This document shows positions 25,501-31,943 of a DNA stretch of 49,354 nucleotides, in pieces. The stretch is taken from positions 1 through 49,354 of the forward strand of contig NZ_PQSR01000059.1 in NCBI RefSeq assembly GCF_002920635.1, written 5' to 3'. The position numbers and the translations under genes are program-made. The stretch is from Streptomyces sp. Ru72 (GTDB taxonomy: Bacteria; Actinomycetota; Actinomycetes; Streptomycetales; Streptomycetaceae). The notes below the pieces were generated by a model. It was not told where the DNA came from, did no database searches, and was given only the letters and a program-made list of their open reading frames with translations. Position 1 is the stretch's first letter, and each line of letters starts with the position of its first letter.

Positions 25501-25531
25501 AGGCCCGCCCCCCTTGCGGGGGGGCGGGCCT
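25501..25531 (-). terminator. Strong terminator downstream of tRNA-Ala
   Basis: A perfect 13-bp stem (AGGCCCGCCCCCC and its complement) with loop TTGCG begins 10 nt beyond the tRNA 3' end. It would also stop rightward transcription from the GNAT gene. Confidence 0.8.
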
Positions 25532-25541
25532 CCATGCTGCG

Positions 25542-25615
25542 TGGACCTGAGGGGATTTGAACCCCTGGCCCCCTCGATGCGAACGAGGTGCGCTACCGGA
25601 CTGCGCCACAGGCCC
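25542..25615 (-). tRNA. tRNA-Ala (anticodon CGC)
   Basis: A 74-nt cloverleaf on the minus strand. The acceptor stem is GGGCCTG/CAGGTCC with discriminator A. The anticodon arm is CCTCG-TTCGCAT-CGAGG, giving anticodon CGC, which reads GCG alanine codons. The T arm is AGGGG-TTCAAAT-CCCCT. CCA is not encoded. GCG is a frequent codon in this genome, so the tRNA should be well used. Confidence 0.95.
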
Positions 25616-25709
25616 TTGCAACGAGTGAAACTCTAGCATCCCCATCGGCTGGTCAGGAAATCCGTTCCAGAGCCGCCCCGGCTGCGGGCAATCGTGCCGT
25701 CACCCGCCC

Positions 25710-26867
25710 CTACTCGTTCGCGGCCCGGGGCCGCTCCCCCTCCTCGTACTGGTCGAACAGCGGGGTCCGTCCCCGCTCCCGCGACCGCCGGGCCGACGCC
25801 GCCCGCCGGGCATCACTCCGGTCGGCACCGTCCGAGGGCTCCGCCCGCTGCCCCGGCTCCGCCCCCGACGCCGGCTCCCCGCCGCCCGCCGAGGGCGCGG
25901 CCTCCGCCGTGCTCGACCGTGCCGAGCTCCACGCGTCCGGGGTCCCCAGGTCGACACTCGGAGTCGCCCGCGGAGCGACCGGCGCGGTCACATACGTCGG
26001 CAGCGGCACCGGCACCGGGTCCCAGCTCTCCCCGTGTCCCGGTCTGCGCTGCCGCTCCCGCTGCTGGTCCACCCACTCCGCGTGGTCCGTCTGCTCCACG
26101 AGCGCGCGTCGGTCGGCGGCCAGTGCGGACAGCCCGGGGTCGCTCTCCGGCTCGGGGCCGTCCTCCGCCTCGTCCGCCTCGGAGTCGGCCTGCGGCCGCC
26201 GTCTGGGCTGCCGCTCCCGCAGCCGCTGCGCCGCCGCCTCGGCCCGCCGCCGGTCCATCGTGTACGTGAACCGCTTGCGCTCCTGCGCCCGCAGATACGC
26301 GATGTACGCGCTCAGCAGCACGGCCGGTACACCCGGCGCCCACAGGAACGCGAGCCCGCCGACCGCGGCCACGATCGCACCGAGCGTGAAAGCGAGGAAG
26401 AGCATCACGGTCGTACGCCGTCGGCGCGCGAGCACCTTCGAGCGCCGGGCGCGCGCCACGGCCTCGGCCGAGGAGACCTTGCGCGCCCGGGGCACCGGTC
26501 CGGGGGCATCCGGCTCGGCCGCGCGCGGCTCTCCCCGCTCACGCCGGGGCCGGCCCTCCGGCTCCGCCTCCACCCGCGCCCGCGGCTGCCGCTCGGTCGG
26601 GGGCATGGCGAAGGACCGGACGTCCACCGAGCCGGTGACACCGTCCGGCTGCGCGCCGGGCTCCCCCTCTTCGGCGGAGCGCGCCCGCAGGTCCTTGGCG
26701 TATCGGCGCTCCATGCCCGCCCGTCCGGACAGCAGCCGGATGGCGGTGCTGAAGCGTTCCGTCGGACGAGACTCGTTCAGCTCGTCCTGCCTACGGAGCC
26801 ACATCGGCACCAAGTAGGCGGCCCAGGCCCCGACAATGACTGCGTAGATGAGGCCGCTGCTGCTCAC
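25710..26867 (-). CDS. sepX: SepX / gephyrin-like molybdotransferase receptor GlpR, divisome membrane protein
   Basis: An actinobacterial membrane protein of 385 aa. The family N-terminus SSGLIYAVIVGAWAAYLVP is a membrane segment, followed by the conserved WLRRQDELNESRPTERFS. A second hydrophobic pair lies at about residues 152-200 (MLFLAFTLGAIVAAVGGLAF, then VPAVLLSAYIAYL). The charged C-terminus is rich in Arg, Glu and Pro and is probably disordered. In Streptomyces SepX acts in septation; in Corynebacterium the GlpR counterpart binds the gephyrin-like Glp. A glp/moeA gene lies 2 kb away, which supports the call. GTG 26867 is the start. Confidence 0.8.
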   Translation of the reverse strand: MSSSGLIYAVIVGAWAAYLVPMWLRRQDELNESRPTERFSTAIRLLSGRAGMERRYAKDLRARSAEEGEPGAQPDGVTGSVDVRSFAMPPTERQPRARVEAEPEGRPRRERGEPRAAEPDAPGPVPRARKVSSAEAVARARRSKVLARRRRTTVMLFLAFTLGAIVAAVGGLAFLWAPGVPAVLLSAYIAYLRAQERKRFTYTMDRRRAEAAAQRLRERQPRRRPQADSEADEAEDGPEPESDPGLSALAADRRALVEQTDHAEWVDQQRERQRRPGHGESWDPVPVPLPTYVTAPVAPRATPSVDLGTPDAWSSARSSTAEAAPSAGGGEPASGAEPGQRAEPSDGADRSDARRAASARRSRERGRTPLFDQYEEGERPRAANE

Positions 26868-27050
26868 GCCTCACACGGTAGAGGGGTTTGCGTGAGGCCA
26901 TCTGCCAATTGAGCCGGTGTGTCGCACGATCTGGCTGATATTTCGAACTTTTTTTGGGACGGATGCGATCAGCAGATCGACGGGGCCGCTAATTCATTGC
27001 CCCAGACGAACGCGAGACGATCGCCACCCGATCAAATTCGAACATGCTTT
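26868..27050. other. AT-rich intergenic region upstream of sepX
   Basis: A 183-bp gap containing a T7 tract, a run of A/T at 27042-27056 and two TTCGAAC copies (26942-26948 and 27037-27043). Base composition is strikingly lower in GC than anywhere else in the window. It should hold the sepX promoter, reading leftward. A 63-codon plus-strand frame crosses it but has poor codon bias and is not called. Confidence 0.6.
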
Positions 27051-27689
27051 TTATTTCCCGGGATGGCGGTGGGCGTGCTGAGAGCGTGCTCGGTGCCAGC
27101 GCGCCAGTAGCCCCTCGGGCACCTCTTCCGCGGTGAGGGCGAAGACCAGGTGGTCCCGCCAGGCCCCGTCGATGTGCAGATAACGCGGCCGGAGCCCTTC
27201 CTCACGGAATCCCAGTTTCTCCACGACCCGGCGGCTCGGACCGTTCTCGGGGCGAATGCAGACCTCGATGCGGTGCAGCCCGACGGCGCGGAAGCAGTGG
27301 TCCACGACGAGGGCCACGGCCGTCGGCATCACCCCGCGGCCCGCGACCGCCTCGTCCACCCAGTAGCCGACGTGCCCGGAGCACATCGAGCCCCAGGTGA
27401 TCCCGGCCACCGTCAACTGCCCCACCAGGCGACCCTGGTACTCGATGACGAAGGGCAGCATCCGGCCCGCCCTGGCCTCGGCGCGCAGGTGCCGGACCAT
27501 CTGCCGGTAGGTCGGCCGGTGCGCTGTAGGGCCACCGGGCGCGGGCGGCGGAATGGTCGCCTCCCACGGCCGCAGCCACTCCCGGTTGCGCCGGTTGACC
27601 TCGCGCCAGGGCCGCTGGTCGCGCAGCCGTATCGGCCGGAGGACGACATCGCCGTCCACCAGCTCGACGGGCCAGGACGGGCTGTTCAG
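27051..27689 (-). CDS. RimJ/RimL-type GNAT acetyltransferase
   Basis: A protein N-acetyltransferase-like enzyme of about 212 aa. Hallmarks: VVLRPIRLRDQRPWREVNRRN near the start, GYWVDEAVAGRGVMPTAVAL (acetyl-CoA loop) and NGPSRRVVEKLGFREEG. The upstream sequence NSPSWPVELVDGD looks conserved but has no ATG or GTG; CTG 27689 overlaps the mogA stop as CTGA, like the other junctions of this operon. The alternative is GTG 27659, giving 202 aa. Substrate unknown; RimJ/RimL modify ribosomal protein N-termini. Confidence 0.85.
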   Translation of the reverse strand: MNSPSWPVELVDGDVVLRPIRLRDQRPWREVNRRNREWLRPWEATIPPPAPGGPTAHRPTYRQMVRHLRAEARAGRMLPFVIEYQGRLVGQLTVAGITWGSMCSGHVGYWVDEAVAGRGVMPTAVALVVDHCFRAVGLHRIEVCIRPENGPSRRVVEKLGFREEGLRPRYLHIDGAWRDHLVFALTAEEVPEGLLARWHRARSQHAHRHPGK

Positions 27690-28267
27690 CTCGCACCCCC
27701 ACTCGGTCCGGGGCGGTCCTGGTGGACCGCGGACCCGCCGGCGTCGGCCCGGGGGTGGTCCCCGCCGCGGATCTGGTCGACGGCGTGGACCAACAGGGGC
27801 TCCAGGACGGCCAGTCCGTCCCGCACCCCGCCGGTGGACCCCGGCAGGTTGACGATCAGCGTCCCGTCGGCGACTCCGGCCAGTCCTCGGGAGAGCGCCG
27901 CCGTGGGCACCTTCTCCCTTCCGAACGCCCTGATGGCCTCGGGAATGCCCGGAACCTCGTAGTCGATCACCGCGCGGGTCGCCTCGGGGGTGCGGTCGGT
28001 CGGGGATATGCCGGTGCCCCCCGTGGTCACGATCACGTCGTAGCCGGCGCGCGAGCCCGTCCGCAATGCGTTCTCCACCGGGTCGCCGTCCGGGACGACC
28101 CATGGGCCGTCGACCGCGAAACCGAAGCGGGTGAGCGCCTCCGCGATCAGGGGACCGCCCTTGTCCTCGTACACGCCCGCGGCCGCGCGGTTCGACGCGG
28201 TCACGACCAGGGCCGCGTACGGCGCCAGAAGGGCACCGCCGATCGGCGGCTCGACCGGTGCCGTCAT
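27686..28267 (-). CDS. mogA: Molybdenum cofactor biosynthesis protein MogA/MoaB
   Basis: The molybdopterin adenylyltransferase that prepares molybdopterin for metal insertion, 193 aa. Family motifs: LVVTASNRAAAGVYEDKGGPL, the TTGGTGISPTDRTPEATR signature and NLPGSTGGVRDGL. The C-terminal 25 residues extend beyond the usual end. The start overlaps the moaC stop (ATGA), and the stop overlaps the acetyltransferase start. It belongs to the moaC-mogA Moco unit. Confidence 0.92.
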   Translation of the reverse strand: MTAPVEPPIGGALLAPYAALVVTASNRAAAGVYEDKGGPLIAEALTRFGFAVDGPWVVPDGDPVENALRTGSRAGYDVIVTTGGTGISPTDRTPEATRAVIDYEVPGIPEAIRAFGREKVPTAALSRGLAGVADGTLIVNLPGSTGGVRDGLAVLEPLLVHAVDQIRGGDHPRADAGGSAVHQDRPGPSGGAS

Positions 28268-28743
28268 GCCCGGCTCCAGTCGCCCGACTTCCCGCCCGTC
28301 TTCTCCTCCACACGCACGTCCGTGATCACCGCCGTCTTGTCGACCGCCTTGACCATGTCGATCACGGTGAGCGCCGCGACACTGACCGCGGTGAGCGCCT
28401 CCATCTCGACACCCGTACGGTCGGTGGTCTTCACCGTGGCCGTGATCTCCACGGCGTCGTCCGATACCGACAGATCCAGCTTCACACCCGACACCGCGAG
28501 CGGGTGGCACAAGGGAATGAGGTCCGGGGTGCGCTTGGCGCCCATGATGCCCGCGATGCGCGCGGTGGCCAGCGCGTCGCCCTTGGGGACGCCCTCACCG
28601 CGCAGCAGTTCGATCACGCGCGGTGAGACCAGCACACGGCCGCTGGCGCGCGCGGTGCGCTCGGTGACGTCCTTCCCTGAGACGTCGACCATGCGGGCCG
28701 CCCCCGCGTCATCGATATGGGTCAGTCTGTCCTGCGAACTCAT
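28264..28743 (-). CDS. moaC: Cyclic pyranopterin monophosphate synthase MoaC
   Basis: Converts the MoaA product to cPMP in molybdenum-cofactor synthesis, 159 aa. Motifs: LTHIDDAGAARMVDVSGKDVTER, the IPLCHPL active-site motif, VKTTDRTGVEMEALTAVSVAALT and the C-terminal EEKTGGKSG. ATG 28743 begins MSSQDRLTHID. Length is typical. It is followed by mogA with an ATGA overlap. moaA, moaD and moaE are not in the window. Confidence 0.95.
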   Translation of the reverse strand: MSSQDRLTHIDDAGAARMVDVSGKDVTERTARASGRVLVSPRVIELLRGEGVPKGDALATARIAGIMGAKRTPDLIPLCHPLAVSGVKLDLSVSDDAVEITATVKTTDRTGVEMEALTAVSVAALTVIDMVKAVDKTAVITDVRVEEKTGGKSGDWSRA

Positions 28744-28927
28744 GTGCTGCGGCACTCCCGGTCCTGGCCCGGCACGCGGGCCTGCTGTGCGCGACACGGT
28801 ACCGCCAAGTGGGCAGGATCAGCCGACCAAGGTCCACGGACCGGATACGGGGACGCGACCGGACCGGTCGGACAGGGCTGCCCGACCGGGCGAAGCCTCC
28901 GAACCCGGACAGTCGGGGTGCCCGCCG

Positions 28928-30250
28928 TCAGCGGAGCAGGACCACCTCGACCTCCGTGCCCGGCTCGATGGATGTGTCGTCCTCGGGGACCACGATCAGG
29001 GCGTCCGCCTGGGCGAGGGCGGCGATCAGGTGGGAGCCCGCGCCGCCCACCGGGGTCACCGTGCCGTCGGCGTACGTGCCGCGCAGGAACTGCCGGCGGC
29101 CCACGGGCGACGTCAGCGCCTTGTCCGCCTTCAGTACGGCTCTGGCCCGCGGGCGGTGCACGTCCGGCAGGCCCATCAGGGTGCGGATCGCCGGGCGTAC
29201 GAACAGCTCGAAGGAGACGTACGACGACACCGGGTTGCCCGGCAGCGCGAGCAGCGGCGTGTGGTCCGGGCCGATGGAACCGAAGCCCTGGGGCTTGCCG
29301 GGCTGCATGGCGAGCTTGCGGAACTCGACGCCGCCGCCCGCCTCGTCCGCGTCGCCGACGGAGGACAGCGCCTCCTTGACGACGTCGTACGCGCCCACGC
29401 TCACCCCGCCGGTGGTGACCATGAGGTCGGCCCGGACGAGCTGGTCCTCGATGGTGGAGCGCAGTGTGTCCGCGTCGTCGGCGACCGCGCCGACCCGGTA
29501 GGCGATGGCGCCGGCGTCCCGGGCGGCGGCGGTGAGCGCGAAGCTGTTGGAGTCGTAGATCTGGCCGGCCGCCAGTTCCTCGTCGGGCTGGACGAGTTCG
29601 CTCCCGGTGGACAGGACGACCACGCGCGGGCGCGGGCGCACGCGTACCGTGCCGCGGCCGATCGCGGCGAGCAGCGCGATCTGCGGCGGCCCGAGGACGG
29701 TGCCGGCCGCCAGGGCGAGGTCGCCGGCCCGGACGTCGCTGCCCTCGGCGCGCACGTGCGCGCGTGCCTCGGCAGGGCGGTGGACGCGCACCTGCCCAGC
29801 GGCCCCCTCGGGCGCGAGACTGCGGGCGCGCATCCCGGAGACGGGGCCGCCGCCCAGCCCGCCGTCGGTCCACTCCACGGGGACGACGGCCTCGGCGCCG
29901 GGCGGCAGCGGGGCGCCGGTCATGATGCGCGCGGCCTGACCGGGCCCGACGTGCAGCAGGCCGGCCGCGCCCGCCGCGACGTCGCCGATCACCGTGAGGA
30001 CGGCCGGGAACTCCTCGCTCGCCCCCGCGACGTCCGCGACCCGCACCGCGTACCCGTCCATGGAGCTGTTGTCGAACGGCGGCAGTGACAGGGGCACCGT
30101 GACGTCGTCGACCAGGACGCAGTCCTGCGCGTCGAGCAGGTTCAGCTCGATCGGCTCCAGGGGGCGGACGGTGGTGAGGATGTCCTCCATGTGTTCGTCC
30201 ACCGACCACAGGCGGTCCTGGCCGGTGGTGCGGGTCGCGGCGGCGCTCAA
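28928..30250 (-). CDS. glp: Gephyrin-like molybdotransferase Glp / MoeA
   Basis: Inserts molybdate into adenylylated molybdopterin; actinobacterial Glp homologues also act in cell division through GlpR. Length 440 aa. Motifs: VPLSLPPFDNSSMDGYAVR, the MoCF-binding TGSELVQPDEELAAGQIYDSN domain (about 215-350), TTGGVSVGAYD and LPGNPVSSYVSFELFVRP. The start is TTG 30250 with GGAGATG about 9 nt upstream inside the galU end; a downstream ATG (VDEHMED) is possible. galU lies 4 bp away, so co-transcription is likely. 184 bp separates it from moaC; nothing was recognised there beyond the moaC upstream region. Confidence 0.9.
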   Translation of the reverse strand: MSAAATRTTGQDRLWSVDEHMEDILTTVRPLEPIELNLLDAQDCVLVDDVTVPLSLPPFDNSSMDGYAVRVADVAGASEEFPAVLTVIGDVAAGAAGLLHVGPGQAARIMTGAPLPPGAEAVVPVEWTDGGLGGGPVSGMRARSLAPEGAAGQVRVHRPAEARAHVRAEGSDVRAGDLALAAGTVLGPPQIALLAAIGRGTVRVRPRPRVVVLSTGSELVQPDEELAAGQIYDSNSFALTAAARDAGAIAYRVGAVADDADTLRSTIEDQLVRADLMVTTGGVSVGAYDVVKEALSSVGDADEAGGGVEFRKLAMQPGKPQGFGSIGPDHTPLLALPGNPVSSYVSFELFVRPAIRTLMGLPDVHRPRARAVLKADKALTSPVGRRQFLRGTYADGTVTPVGGAGSHLIAALAQADALIVVPEDDTSIEPGTEVEVVLLR

Positions 30251-30254
30251 ATCG

Positions 30255-31157
30255 CTACATCTCCTCGGCTACGAAGCTGCGAAGCCAGGTCCTGAAGCCA
30301 GGGCCCAGGTCTTCACGTTCGCATGCGAGTCTGACAATGGCACGCAGGTAGTCGCCACGGTCGCCGGTGTCATAGCGGCGGCCCTTGAAGACCACGCCGT
30401 GCACCGGGCCGCCGGCCTTCTCGTCCTCGGCGAGCTGCTGGAGGGCGTCGGTGAGCTGGATCTCGTTGCTGCGGCCCGGCTCGGTCTTGCGCAGGATGTC
30501 GAAGATGCGCGGGTCGAGGACGTAGCGGCCGATGACGGCGTAGTTCGACGGGGCGTCCGCCGGGTCCGGCTTCTCGATCAGGCCGGTCACCTGGACGACG
30601 TCGCCGTCCTCGGTGGCCTCGACGGCCGCGCAGCCGTAGAGGTGGATCTGCTCGGGCGCGACCTCCATGAGCGCGACGACACTGCCGCCGTGCTGCTCCT
30701 GGACCTCGATCATGCGCTTGAGCAGCGGGTCGCGCGGGTCGATCAGGTCGTCGCCGAGGAGGACCGCGAACGGCTCCCGGCCGACGTGCGGGGCGGCGCA
30801 CAGGACGGCGTGGCCGAGGCCCTTGGGGTCGCCCTGGCGGACGTAGTGCATGGTGGCGAGGTCACTGGACTCCTGGACCTTGGCGAGCCGCTCGGCGTCG
30901 CCCTTCTTCTCCAGGGCCGACTCGAGCTCGTAGTTGCGGTCGAAGTGGTCCTCGAGGGGGCGCTTGTTGCGGCCGGTGACCATCAGGACGTCGTCGAGCC
31001 CCGCGGACACGGCTTCCTCGACCACGTACTGGATCGCGGGCTTGTCGACGACCGGCAGCATCTCCTTGGGCGTGGCCTTGGTTGCCGGCAGGAACCGGGT
31101 GCCGAGGCCGGCAGCGGGAATGACAGCCTTGGTGATCCTGGCGTGCGACTGAGTCAT
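30255..31157 (-). CDS. galU: UTP-glucose-1-phosphate uridylyltransferase
   Basis: Makes UDP-glucose for wall polymers and glycosylation, 300 aa. Motifs: VIPAAGLGTRFLPATKATPKEMLPVVDKP at the start (nucleotide binding), GLGHAVLCA, LLGDDLIDP, GLIEKPDP and the ending YDTGDRGDYLRA. ATG 31157 is the start. A TATCGT -10-like element just before the ATG suggests a short leader. It is the first gene of the galU-glp-moaC-mogA-acetyltransferase string, and divergent from the 5-formyl-THF cyclo-ligase gene. Confidence 0.95.
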   Translation of the reverse strand: MTQSHARITKAVIPAAGLGTRFLPATKATPKEMLPVVDKPAIQYVVEEAVSAGLDDVLMVTGRNKRPLEDHFDRNYELESALEKKGDAERLAKVQESSDLATMHYVRQGDPKGLGHAVLCAAPHVGREPFAVLLGDDLIDPRDPLLKRMIEVQEQHGGSVVALMEVAPEQIHLYGCAAVEATEDGDVVQVTGLIEKPDPADAPSNYAVIGRYVLDPRIFDILRKTEPGRSNEIQLTDALQQLAEDEKAGGPVHGVVFKGRRYDTGDRGDYLRAIVRLACEREDLGPGFRTWLRSFVAEEM

Positions 31158-31252
31158 GTCCGCAACGATATCCGGTGGGTATGTGCGGAAACTGTGGCTT
31201 CGGTTAATTCGCTCTCATATGAGCGCATTGTGAACGAGGAGGCCACCGACCT

Positions 31253-31876
31253 GTGGGTCCCATGGAACATCAGGCAGATCCTGGCAAGCGAATGTTGCGG
31301 CGAGGCTTCCTCGCGGTGAGGAGCGGATTGACCGCCGATGACGTGCGGGAAGCGGCGACGGCGCTGGCCCAACGGGCCCTGGAGCTGCCCGAGCTGGCGC
31401 ACGCGCGCACGGTGGCCGCGTACGTCTCCGTGGGCAGCGAACCCGGCACACTCGCGCTTCTGGACGCGCTGCGCGCGCGGGGCGTGCGCGTACTGCTCCC
31501 GGTGCTCATGCCGGACAACGACCTCGACTGGGGGACGTACGCCGGGCCGGAGTCCCTGGTGAGCGTGCGGCACGGCGGGCGGATGGCCCTCCTGGAACCA
31601 GCCGGCGAGCGCCTGGGCCCGGAGGCCGTCCGGGAGGCCGACGCCGTACTGCTGCCCGGGCTGGCGGTCGACGCCCGCGGCATGCGCCTCGGGCGCGGCG
31701 GCGGCTCCTACGACCGTGTGCTGGCCCGCCTGGAGCGCGCGGGCACCGACCCCGCCCTCGTCGTGCTCCTGTACGACCGGGAGATCGTCGAGCGGGTCCC
31801 CGAAGAGGAGCACGACCGCCCGGTGCACGCTGTGGTGACCCCGTCCGGCGTACGCCGCTTCCACCGTCGGCCCTGA
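31253..31876 (+). CDS. 5-formyltetrahydrofolate cyclo-ligase
   Basis: ATP-dependent conversion of 5-formyl-THF to 5,10-methenyl-THF, about 207 aa. Motifs: LRRGFLAVRSGL near the N-terminus, VAAYVSVGSEPGT, LPGLAVDARGMRLGRGGGSYDR (the ATP/folate signature) and VHAVVTPSGVRRF. GTG 31253 is chosen for its distance (11 nt) from GAGGAGG; ATG 31262 is an alternative. A perfect hairpin follows the stop. The gene is divergent from galU across 95 bp. Confidence 0.92.
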   Translation: MGPMEHQADPGKRMLRRGFLAVRSGLTADDVREAATALAQRALELPELAHARTVAAYVSVGSEPGTLALLDALRARGVRVLLPVLMPDNDLDWGTYAGPESLVSVRHGGRMALLEPAGERLGPEAVREADAVLLPGLAVDARGMRLGRGGGSYDRVLARLERAGTDPALVVLLYDREIVERVPEEEHDRPVHAVVTPSGVRRFHRRP

Positions 31877-31890
31877 GAGCCGCGTATACG

Positions 31891-31928
31891 GAGAACGGCC
31901 CTCCACGCGCGCGTGGAGGGCCGTTCTC
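31891..31928. terminator. Perfect 38-nt bidirectional terminator
   Basis: Two 19-nt arms (starting GAGAACGGCCCTCC) form a perfect palindrome with no separate loop. It is located between the convergent cyclo-ligase and penicillin acylase genes. Confidence 0.85.
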
Positions 31929-31943
31929 ACGGTGCGGCGCCCG

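Noticed and set aside
25542..25615. tRNA gene as an integration (att) site
   Set aside because: No integrase, partial tRNA duplicate or atypical DNA was found on either side.
26919..27110. 63-aa plus-strand ORF starting GTG in the AT-rich gap before sepX
   Set aside because: Poor third-position bias, no ribosome site, and it runs into the acetyltransferase gene in antisense.
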